This document shows, piece after piece, positions 1-5,422 of a stretch of DNA of 6,583 bases. Within the stretch, counting starts at the first letter, position 1; each line of letters starts with the position of its first letter. Below the pieces are notes generated by a model. It ran no database searches, had not been told where the DNA came from, and saw nothing but the letters and a program-made list of their open reading frames with translations. Position numbers and translations under genes: made by a program. The stretch spans positions 1-6,583 of the forward strand of contig QQUO01000341.1 in NCBI GenBank assembly GCA_008501575.1. Reading direction: 5' to 3'. This stretch comes from Pseudomonadota bacterium. GTDB taxonomy: Bacteria; Pseudomonadota; Gammaproteobacteria; Xanthomonadales; Marinicellaceae.

Positions 1-782
1 ACATCCGCGTGAATGGGTATTTCGTTGCCCGCTTCCTGGGCTTTGGCAATTAACTGTTTGGCTTCTGCCACTAAATCCGGTTCATACAGGGATTTTCCAA
101 CCCGAAAACCGGCGGCTTTAATAAAGGTGTTGGCAATGCCACCACCGACGATGAGCTTATCAACTTTATCCACCAAGGCATGTAACACCTGCAGCTTACC
201 CGCCACTTTTGCACCACCAATGATGGCCAACATCGGTTTGGCCGGATTTTTTAAACCTTGTTCAAGCGCTTTCAGCTCTTTAATTAAAAGTGGCCCGGCA
301 CAGGCTTTTGGAGCAAATTGAGCCACACCGACGGTGGAAGCGTGGGCCCGATGGGCCGTGCCAAAGGCATCCATCACAAAGACATCACATAAATCCGCTA
401 ACTGTTTTGCCAAAGCAACATCATTGCTTTTTTCACCCGCCTCAAAGCGAATGTTTTCCAGCAACACCACTTCGCCCGGTTGCACATCAACACCGTGGTG
501 CCAATCTTTAATGAGGGTCACTTTCTGGTTTAATAACTGGCTTAGCCGTTGCGCCACCGGCAACAATGAGTATTGGTCATCATATTCTCCCGGTGTCGGT
601 CGACCTAAATGAGAAACCAGGATAACCGCTGCCTGTTGCGATAAGGCTTGTTGAATGGTGGGTATCGTTGCCAACAGGCGTGTTTCGTCAGTGATTCGAC
701 CGCCATCCATGGGCACATTCAAATCTTCACGGATTAAGACGCGTTGTTTATACAGATCCAGTTTGCTCATGTGTATCATCAT
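1..782 (-). CDS. pgk: Phosphoglycerate kinase, C-terminus cut off by window edge
   Basis: This enzyme catalyses the reversible transfer of phosphate from 1,3-bisphosphoglycerate to ADP, giving 3-phosphoglycerate and ATP, in cytosolic glycolysis and gluconeogenesis. My translation of the minus strand gives 260 full codons of a protein normally near 390 residues. The N-terminal substrate domain is intact. It shows REDLNVP (residues 18-24), SHLGRPTPGEY (57-67), LLENIRF (107-113), the DAFGTAHRAHAST block (138-150), GGAKVAGKL (189-197) and VGGGIANTF (212-220). The rest of the C-terminal nucleotide domain, including the expected glycine-rich GGGD loop, lies beyond position 1. I place the start at the ATG of 780-782 because an AGGAG at 791-795 sits 8 bases upstream. 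Family proteins usually begin nearer the MSKLDL at 770, which would be 20 bases from that site. It lies 12 bases downstream of gap and is probably cotranscribed. Identity is near certain; the start is less so. Confidence 0.96.
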   Translation of the reverse strand, partial: MMIHMSKLDLYKQRVLIREDLNVPMDGGRITDETRLLATIPTIQQALSQQAAVILVSHLGRPTPGEYDDQYSLLPVAQRLSQLLNQKVTLIKDWHHGVDVQPGEVVLLENIRFEAGEKSNDVALAKQLADLCDVFVMDAFGTAHRAHASTVGVAQFAPKACAGPLLIKELKALEQGLKNPAKPMLAIIGGAKVAGKLQVLHALVDKVDKLIVGGGIANTFIKAAGFRVGKSLYEPDLVAEAKQLIAKAQEAGNEIPIHAD

Positions 783-789
783 TTTATTG

Positions 790-796
790 ACTCCTT
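790..796 (-). promoter_or_regulatory. Ribosome binding site of pgk overlapping the gap stop codon
   Basis: Read on the minus strand, 790-797 is TAAGGAGT. The TAA is the gap stop codon and its last two bases begin the Shine-Dalgarno sequence AAGGAGT. The core is 8 bases from the ATG at 780-782, which favours that start over the internal ATG at 768-770. The overlap suggests that ribosomes finishing gap could help initiation on pgk; that coupling is an inference. Confidence 0.75.
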
Positions 797-1796
797 AGGC
801 CGCCATTAACGCCTCAGCCACATCCAGCATGCGGCAGGAAAAACCCCACTCATTATCATACCAGGCCAGTACTTTTACCAATCGACCATTGGTTACTTTG
901 GTGACACCGGCATCAAATATCGAAGAATACGGATTGTGGTTATAATCCACAGACACCAAATCCTCTTCGCTATAAGCCAAAACACGCGATTGTGCGGCTG
1001 CGGATTTTACCACTTCATTGACTGCTTCAACAGAAGTTTCACCGGCAGCCATAAAGGTTAAATCAACCGCCGAAACATTAAGGGTTGGAATGCGCATGGC
1101 ATAACCATCTAAACGACCATTCAATTCCGGTAAAACCAAACCGATGGCTGCCGCCGCACCGGTCTTGGTCGGAATTTGGCTCATGGTGGCTGATCGTGCC
1201 CGACGTAAATCACTGTGATAGGTATCGCTTAACACCTGGTCATTGGTGTAGGCATGAATGGAAGTCATCAAACCTGACTCGATACCGATGGACTGATGCA
1301 AGGCTTGTGCCAACGGTGATAAGCAGTTGGTGGTACACGAGGCATTGGAAATCACTTGATCCGTACTTTTCAGGCTGTCATGATTGACACCATAAACCAC
1401 GGTGTTATCAATATCACCATGGGCCGGAGCCGAAATAATGACTTTCTTTGCACCTGCTTTAAGGTGCTGAGCCGCCAATTCACGCTTTCTGAAAAAACCA
1501 GTACATTCCATCACCACATCCACATCCAATGCTTTCCAGGGCAATTGGCCGGGGTCTTTTTCATGGCATATTTGAATAACATCACCATTAACAGTCATAA
1601 CATCGTCTTTAACACTGACCGTCGCATCAAATCGACCATGAGCGGTATCATAACGGGTTAAGTGTTCCATGACTTTGCCATCACCCAAATCATTAATGGC
1701 AACCACTTTAATGTCGTGTTGCTGATATTCATACAGCGCCCGTAAAATACAACGACCAATGCGGCCGTATCCGTTGATGGCTATTTTTATTGTCAT
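795..1796 (-). CDS. gap: Glyceraldehyde-3-phosphate dehydrogenase, type I
   Basis: This enzyme oxidises and phosphorylates glyceraldehyde-3-phosphate to 1,3-bisphosphoglycerate, reducing NAD, in the cytosol. The 333-residue length is normal for the family. The Rossmann motif NGYGRIGR lies at residues 8-15. An aspartate at 36 (AIND) fits NAD rather than NADP preference. The active site SNASCTTNC is at 150-158 with catalytic Cys154, and the partner His181 lies in SIHAYTNDQ (179-187). The canonical blocks TKTGAAAAIGLVLPEL (210-225) and WYDNEWGFSCRM (312-323) follow. The N-terminal third (YDTAHGRF, VVYGVN) recalls erythrose-4-phosphate dehydrogenase (Epd), but the TKTGAAAAIG block is that of glycolytic GAPDH, so I prefer gap. 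The start has AGAAGGA at 1805-1811 with an 8-base spacer. It is the first gene of a gap-pgk operon, which in several gammaproteobacteria continues into pyk and fba. Confidence 0.96.
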   Translation of the reverse strand: MTIKIAINGYGRIGRCILRALYEYQQHDIKVVAINDLGDGKVMEHLTRYDTAHGRFDATVSVKDDVMTVNGDVIQICHEKDPGQLPWKALDVDVVMECTGFFRKRELAAQHLKAGAKKVIISAPAHGDIDNTVVYGVNHDSLKSTDQVISNASCTTNCLSPLAQALHQSIGIESGLMTSIHAYTNDQVLSDTYHSDLRRARSATMSQIPTKTGAAAAIGLVLPELNGRLDGYAMRIPTLNVSAVDLTFMAAGETSVEAVNEVVKSAAAQSRVLAYSEEDLVSVDYNHNPYSSIFDAGVTKVTNGRLVKVLAWYDNEWGFSCRMLDVAEALMAA

Positions 1797-1815
1797 TATG
1801 TTATTCCTTCTAAAG

Positions 1816-1830
1816 TAGATAACCTATCTA
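1816..1830. repeat. Perfect 15-base inverted repeat upstream of gap
   Basis: TAGATA (1816-1821), a 3-base centre ACC, then TATCTA (1825-1830) form a perfect 6-base dyad. It lies 20 bases upstream of the gap start codon and would overlap the -10 box and start site of the proposed gap promoter. It is small enough that chance is possible alone, but it directly abuts a longer dyad at 1831-1856. It could be an operator half or part of a leader structure. Confidence 0.5.
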
Positions 1831-1853
1831 ATGTTGAAAGGCTGGTATTTCAA
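1825..1853 (-). promoter_or_regulatory. Candidate promoter of the gap-pgk operon
   Basis: On the minus strand TTGAAA (1848-1853, 5 of 6 to the sigma-70 -35) is followed after exactly 17 bases by TAGATA (1825-1830, a weak 3 of 6 match to the -10). Transcription would start near 1818 and give a leader of about 20 bases that still contains the gap ribosome binding site. A second possibility is TTTTCA (1875-1880), 17 bases, then TATGTT (1852-1857), which is 4 of 6 for both boxes. Under that option the 1831-1856 dyad would fall within the leader. I cannot decide between them by eye. Confidence 0.35.
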
Positions 1854-1856
1854 CAT
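1831..1856. repeat. Perfect 9-base inverted repeat, 8-base centre, upstream of gap
   Basis: ATGTTGAAA (1831-1839) and TTTCAACAT (1848-1856) are exact reverse complements around the centre GGCTGGTA. The match stops at both ends (A and A flank it). Its right arm contains the proposed -35 hexamer of gap, so a dimeric regulator bound here would block or assist RNA polymerase. It does not match an operator consensus that I recall for a central-metabolism regulator such as HexR or Cra. An operator is the most likely reading; an RNA hairpin is the alternative if transcription starts further upstream. Confidence 0.55.
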
Positions 1857-1873
1857 AAATAAGTTGTATTGGC

Positions 1874-1901
1874 TTGAAAATTGGGTTGTTTACTCTATTA
1901 T
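1874..1901 (+). promoter_or_regulatory. Candidate promoter of the 57-codon gene
   Basis: TTGAAA (1874-1879) and TATTAT (1896-1901), each 5 of 6 matches to sigma-70 boxes, are separated by 16 bases. The predicted start near 1908 leaves about 40 bases before the ATG at 1948. This promoter is back to back with the candidate gap promoter: their -35 boxes are 20 bases apart, so the two units share a control region. Confidence 0.5.
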
Positions 1902-1947
1902 TTTAATGAATACTGCCCATAAGCACAAATTTTTGTGAGGTAGGACC

Positions 1948-2121
1948 ATGACAAATAATCCCACATTGTATAAACGAATATGCCGGACAAGGTCAGCAGA
2001 ACAAAAGGCCATCAGAGAAAGTTTGGCGCCATTTGCGCCATTCCCTGATAGCTTAAGACAACAGGCTCACCGTAAATCTCGATCAGCTGACTTAAAACCA
2101 GCGAACAATCGCAGTAACTAA
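1948..2121 (+). CDS. Small basic protein of unknown function, 57 residues
   Basis: I do not recognise this protein. The reading frame starts at an ATG with GAGG (1937-1940) 7 bases upstream. It runs 57 codons to TAA at 2119-2121 and cannot extend upstream, because TGA lies in frame at 1936-1938. The product begins MTNNPTLYKRICRTRSAEQK and contains 8 Arg and 4 Lys against 4 Asp/Glu, so it should be positively charged. It has no signal peptide or membrane segment. An APFAPFP stretch (27-33) is encoded by a 9-base near-repeat at 2026-2043. Three of its 8 arginine codons are AGA or AGG. It stands alone between gap and the symporter, with a plausible promoter upstream and a strong terminator 16 bases after the stop. 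It could be a real small protein, or the coding appearance could be incidental in a small RNA gene. Its transcription looks better supported than its translation. Confidence 0.5.
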   Translation: MTNNPTLYKRICRTRSAEQKAIRESLAPFAPFPDSLRQQAHRKSRSADLKPANNRSN

Positions 2122-2137
2122 ACCGGTTAATCGATAT

Positions 2138-2177
2138 AAAAAAACCCAGCCTAACAATTGTTGGCTGGGTTTTTTTT
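2138..2177. terminator. Bidirectional intrinsic terminator
   Basis: Seven A (2138-2144) precede CCCAGCC (2145-2151), which pairs with GGCTGGG (2163-2169), followed by eight T (2170-2177). The middle holds the palindrome AACAATTGTT (2153-2162), which can extend the stem past a single bulged T. The structure is flanked by A and T runs, so it can end transcription both ways: the 57-codon gene from the left and the symporter gene from the right. This is typical of the gap between convergent genes and supports a real rightward transcript here. Confidence 0.93.
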
Positions 2178-2205
2178 GATTTTAAATGTCGCCGCGATTA
2201 GGACA

Positions 2206-3720
2206 CTAATCAACCGTCGGCAAATCATTATTGCGAAGTTTCTTAAAGTACTGCTTTAATTCTCGCTTCACCACCGGCGCCAAGAAATACAGGCCAATAA
2301 TATTCGGAAATGACATGGCAAAAATCATGGCATCAGAAAACAAAATAACGCCCGATAAGTTCATCGATGCACCGATGACCACAAAGACCAAAAACATCAC
2401 ATTGTAAACCGTTTCTTGTTTCTTACCGGGGCCAAATAAAAAGGTGAACGCACGCAAGCCATAATAGGACCAGGCCAACATGGTGGAAAAGGCAAACAGC
2501 ACCACAGCAAGGGTCAGCACATATGGGAACCAGGAAACATTACTGGCAAAAGCCGCGGAAGTTAATTCAATACCCTGAATGGTGTTATCAGATGCCAACG
2601 GAATAAGGCCCGTTATGCCGATTACCAAAGCCGTAATGGTACACACAACAACAGTGTCAATAAATGGCTCATATAAAGCCACCAAACCTTCCGTAACCGG
2701 CTCATTGGTGGTCACCGCTGAATGCGCGATGGCCGCTGAACCAATACCGGCCTCATTCGAAAAGGCCGCCCGTTGGAAACCCACAATTAAGACACCCACA
2801 ATACCGCCAAAAGCCGCTTTGGAATCCATGGCGCCATAATAAATATCACTAAACGCCTCCGGCACATGTTGATAATTTATGCCAATAATCACCAACCCAG
2901 TCAACACATAAATTATGCCCATAAATGGCACTAATTTTGAGGTTACTTTGGCAATACCTTTAATCCCACCAATGATGGTGATACCCACAAAAGCCGCCAC
3001 AATCACACCGAATAACCAACCGTAACCGATTAAAAAGCTGTTTTCGCCGCCGGTGATGCTGACCACCTGCTGAAAAGATTGGTTGGCCTGGAACATATTT
3101 CCGCCACCAAAAGAACCGCCGATACACATAATGGCAAAGAAAATGGCCAAGAATTTACCCACTTTGGGGAATCCACGCTCACCAAAACCCTTGGTCAAGT
3201 ATTGCATGGGTCCGCCATGAATGGTGCCATCGGCTAAAACCGTGCGGTATTTAACCCCCAAAGTACATTCCACAAATTTTGTCGACATCCCCAAAAAGCC
3301 GGCAACAATCATCCAAAAAGTGGCACCGGCACCGCCTAAACTGACGGCCACGGCAACCCCGGCAATATTACCCAATCCCACCGTACCTGACAGCGCTGTG
3401 GACAGGGCCTGAAAGTGAGTCACTTCACCATCGGCATCATGGTGATCATACTTGCCGCGGATTAAATCAAATCCATGGCGAAATGAACGCATGTTGACAA
3501 ATTTAAAATAAATGGTGAAGAAAATGGCCGCCACAATCAGCCAAATCAACACCAAAGGAACCGTTCGGTCACCAAAAAAAGGCACTTGCACAAACACCAC
3601 ACTGGCAATGGCATCAGCCACAGGTTGTACAATTTCGTTGATTTTTTCGTCGGCTTTTACCGCCCAGGCAGGCATGGCAAAAACAAGAAATAAAAGCACT
3701 AACAGTCTTTTTATAGTCAT
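2206..3720 (-). CDS. Sodium:alanine/glycine symporter, AGCS family
   Basis: This is an inner-membrane carrier of the alanine or glycine:cation symporter family, which imports small neutral amino acids with sodium (or protons). At 504 residues it is slightly long because of its N-terminus. Residues 1-20 look like a cleavable signal peptide, with a basic start, a leucine-rich core and the site AWA at 18-20. About 35 polar or amphipathic residues come before the first transporter helix near 53-74. Family hallmarks are the unwound-helix block SGTVGLGNIAGVAVAVSLGG (111-130), ECTLGVKYR (151-159), GGPMQYLTKG (169-178), GGSFGGGNMFQANQ (201-214) and FQRAAFSNEAGIGSAAIAH (315-333). Many hydrophobic segments continue to about residue 485. 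The substrate cannot be fixed from sequence; alanine is the default guess. The ribosome binding site is weak (GGGA about 11 bases upstream). It ends 28 bases from the bidirectional terminator. Confidence 0.93.
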   Translation of the reverse strand: MTIKRLLVLLFLVFAMPAWAVKADEKINEIVQPVADAIASVVFVQVPFFGDRTVPLVLIWLIVAAIFFTIYFKFVNMRSFRHGFDLIRGKYDHHDADGEVTHFQALSTALSGTVGLGNIAGVAVAVSLGGAGATFWMIVAGFLGMSTKFVECTLGVKYRTVLADGTIHGGPMQYLTKGFGERGFPKVGKFLAIFFAIMCIGGSFGGGNMFQANQSFQQVVSITGGENSFLIGYGWLFGVIVAAFVGITIIGGIKGIAKVTSKLVPFMGIIYVLTGLVIIGINYQHVPEAFSDIYYGAMDSKAAFGGIVGVLIVGFQRAAFSNEAGIGSAAIAHSAVTTNEPVTEGLVALYEPFIDTVVVCTITALVIGITGLIPLASDNTIQGIELTSAAFASNVSWFPYVLTLAVVLFAFSTMLAWSYYGLRAFTFLFGPGKKQETVYNVMFLVFVVIGASMNLSGVILFSDAMIFAMSFPNIIGLYFLAPVVKRELKQYFKKLRNNDLPTVD

Positions 3721-3765
3721 GAATTTAGAATCCCGTTTTTTTAATTTTTAAAGATTTGTCCATCG

Positions 3766-3771
3766 ATTATA
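3766..3771 (-). promoter_or_regulatory. Candidate -10 box of the symporter gene
   Basis: The minus strand carries a perfect TATAAT here, 45 bases upstream of the start codon. No good -35 hexamer lies 16-18 bases away, so an activator might be needed if it is used. The 8-base palindrome TGTCGACA (3772-3779) touches its upstream edge. The rest of the 116-base interval 3721-3836 shows no terminator for the DUF192 gene upstream, so readthrough from that gene is also possible. Confidence 0.35.
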
Positions 3772-3836
3772 TGTCGACAGCGTCAATTTTGATGGCTCAT
3801 CATAACTGTTTTTTTTTCAGGTATGTAGTTCAAAGA

Positions 3837-4271
3837 CTATTTTTTTAATTCAATAATCATTGTGTCACCAGGTTTAAAGCCATATTTTTGTGCCAAACCG
3901 GCATTAATTTCCAACACATATTGCGCCGGTCGTTTACTCGGGTAACTCGGGCAACGGCTGGTGGTTGCTCGACAAGGTGGCACATCCGCCTGAATACTCA
4001 CCAATTTTTTTTGTGCATTAAAGTACAGGATATCCAAAGGAATCAGCGTGTTTTTCATCCAGAAAGACCGGGGCTGACTACTCGGAAAGATAAATAACAT
4101 ACCGGCATCATCGGCCAATGATTTTTGATACATCAGCCCCATGGCGCGGCTGCTATCATCATCGGCCACTGTGACATTAAAAGTCACATCATTAATTCTG
4201 ACCTTATGCTGCGCCACCTGACAGCCTGCTAACACCAGAAGCAAGCTCATTAGAATGCTGGTTTTCGTCAT
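3837..4271 (-). CDS. DUF192 family lipoprotein
   Basis: This 144-residue protein of the DUF192 family has no established biochemical function that I know of. Residues 1-17 form a lipoprotein signal ending in the lipobox LAGC, so Cys17 should be lipidated. Gln18 rather than Asp at the next position favours sorting to the outer membrane. The domain follows with the family signatures: RAMGLM (42-47), FIFPSSQPRSFWMKNTLIPLD (60-80), a PC...CPSY segment with Cys100 and Cys107, YVLEINAG (118-125) and a C-terminal GFKPGD (131-136). The two domain cysteines could form a disulphide in the periplasm (inference). Its start has no clear Shine-Dalgarno sequence; an internal ATG at residue 8 would shorten the signal peptide and is less likely. 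It is transcribed divergently from pilT across 87 bases and is followed by the symporter gene, with no obvious functional link to either. Confidence 0.9.
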   Translation of the reverse strand: MTKTSILMSLLLVLAGCQVAQHKVRINDVTFNVTVADDDSSRAMGLMYQKSLADDAGMLFIFPSSQPRSFWMKNTLIPLDILYFNAQKKLVSIQADVPPCRATTSRCPSYPSKRPAQYVLEINAGLAQKYGFKPGDTMIIELKK

Positions 4272-4358
4272 GTTTTCGTTATTTTTTTATACACCATGCT
4301 GGAATTTATCACTTAACAAGGCTAAACTCAATAAACTGTTTAAAGTTGAGAGTGTTGA
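4272..4358. promoter_or_regulatory. Divergent intergenic region between the DUF192 gene and pilT
   Basis: Both flanking genes must be expressed from this 87-base AT-rich stretch unless distal promoters exist. On the minus strand a TATAAA (5 of 6 to a -10) lies about 15 bases before the DUF192 start, but no matching -35 is seen. On the plus strand TTAACA (4313-4318) resembles a -35 but lacks a good -10 at proper spacing. An imperfect dyad, CTCAA (4327-4331) with TTGAG (4346-4350) around AAACTGTTT, precedes pilT. None of these is strong enough to call as a defined promoter. Confidence 0.3.
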
Positions 4359-5396
4359 GTGGATATTGCAGAATTACTGGCTTTCACAGTCAAAAACAAA
4401 GCCTCGGATTTACATCTGTCGGCGGGCTTGCCACCGATGATTCGCGTGGATGGTGATGTTAGGCGTATTAATTTACCGCCCCTTGAGCACAAGGAGTTGC
4501 ACGACATGATTTATGACATCATGAACGACTACCAACGTAAGGAATACGAGGAAAACTACGAGATTGATTTCTCTTTTGAAATCCCCGGCATGGCCCGATT
4601 CAGGGTGAATGCCTTTAATCAAAATCGCGGTTGTGGCGGTGTCTTCAGGACCATTCCCACAGAAATCCTGACCTTTGAGGACCTCAACTGTCCCGCCATT
4701 TTTAAAGACATCATCGATGTCCCCAGGGGATTAATCTTGGTTACCGGACCCACCGGTTCAGGTAAATCAACCACCTTGGCGGCCATGATTGACTACCTCA
4801 ATAAAAAGGAACATGGTCATATCTTAACCATTGAGGACCCCATCGAGTTTGTCCACACCAGTAATAAATGTTTGATTAATCAGCGCGAAGTCCATCGTGA
4901 CACCAAGAGCTTTGAAAATGCGTTGCGCTCTGCGTTGCGTGAAGATCCCGACATTATTTTGGTGGGTGAGTTGCGTGACTTGGAAACCATTCGCCTGGCC
5001 TTAACCGCAGCGGAAACAGGTCACTTGGTGTTTGGTACCCTACACACCACTTCTGCGGCCAAAACCATTGACCGTATTATTGATGTCTTTCCGGCCGGTG
5101 AAAAACCCATGGTGCGTTCTATGTTATCTGAATCTTTACGCGCAGTGGTGGCACAAACACTGATTAAGCGGGTTGGTGGTGGTCGAATTGCCGCCCACGA
5201 AATTATGATCGGTATTCCCGCCATCCGAAATTTAATCCGTGAAGATAAAGTGGCCCAAATGTATTCATCGATACAAACCGGACAAGCCATTGGCATGCAG
5301 ACCCTGGACCAATGTTTAAAAGATTTGGTTAATCGGGGGCTGATTGCCAAAGCACAAGCCCGATCACGCGCTGTTTCTAAAGCGGATTTTGATTAA
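4359..5396 (+). CDS. pilT: Type IV pilus retraction ATPase PilT
   Basis: PilT is a hexameric ATPase at the cytoplasmic base of the type IV pilus. It powers pilin depolymerisation, giving pilus retraction, twitching motility and DNA uptake. The 345-residue protein matches recalled Pseudomonas PilT almost end to end. Visible motifs are the N-terminal PAS-like domain with KASDLHLSAGLPPMIRVDGD (14-33), Walker A GPTGSGKST (130-138, Lys136), the Asp box TIEDPIEF (157-164), Walker B DIILVGELRD (198-207, Glu204) and the His box GHLVFGTLHT (221-230). The retraction motif AIRNLIRE (288-295), which distinguishes PilT from the extension ATPase PilB, is also present. The start is a GTG, chosen because the resulting MDIAELLAF matches the family N-terminus; the next ATG is residue 27, inside the domain. 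Only a poor GAG-type binding site precedes it. All catalytic residues are intact. pilU follows after 26 bases. Confidence 0.97.
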   Translation: MDIAELLAFTVKNKASDLHLSAGLPPMIRVDGDVRRINLPPLEHKELHDMIYDIMNDYQRKEYEENYEIDFSFEIPGMARFRVNAFNQNRGCGGVFRTIPTEILTFEDLNCPAIFKDIIDVPRGLILVTGPTGSGKSTTLAAMIDYLNKKEHGHILTIEDPIEFVHTSNKCLINQREVHRDTKSFENALRSALREDPDIILVGELRDLETIRLALTAAETGHLVFGTLHTTSAAKTIDRIIDVFPAGEKPMVRSMLSESLRAVVAQTLIKRVGGGRIAAHEIMIGIPAIRNLIREDKVAQMYSSIQTGQAIGMQTLDQCLKDLVNRGLIAKAQARSRAVSKADFD

Positions 5397-5411
5397 TGTT
5401 TTGCTGATTAC

Positions 5412-5416
5412 AGGAG
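5412..5416 (+). promoter_or_regulatory. Ribosome binding site of pilU
   Basis: AGGAG lies 6 bases upstream of the pilU ATG at 5423 and fixes its start. It is far stronger than anything before the pilT GTG, so pilU may be translated more efficiently per transcript. No promoter or terminator is evident in the 26-base gap after pilT, consistent with cotranscription. Confidence 0.8.
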
Positions 5417-5422
5417 ACAAGC

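Noticed and set aside
13..612. Overlapping plus-strand open frames opposite pgk (13-321, 290-511, 334-612)
   Set aside because: They lie antisense to a clear pgk reading frame, lack ribosome binding sites and resemble no family; they are by-products of pgk codon use.
795..1796. Annotation as erythrose-4-phosphate dehydrogenase (epd)
   Set aside because: The N-terminal third and operon position recall Epd, but TKTGAAAAIGLVLPEL and HAYTNDQ match glycolytic GAPDH rather than recalled E. coli Epd.
3790..3817. Hairpin TGATG-GCT-CATCA followed by nine T on the plus strand, resembling a terminator
   Set aside because: The stem is only 5 bases, the T run begins 6 bases after it, and no rightward gene precedes it; on the minus strand the T run becomes an A run and does not help.
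4270..4297. Nine-codon minus-strand frame beginning ATGGTGTAT and ending at a TGA overlapping the DUF192 ATG, possible leader peptide
   Set aside because: It has no ribosome binding site and no regulatory codon pattern; the stop-start overlap is easily chance.
5021..5350. Minus-strand open frame of 109 codons within pilT
   Set aside because: It is antisense to the conserved ATPase core, with no recognisable domain or initiation signal.
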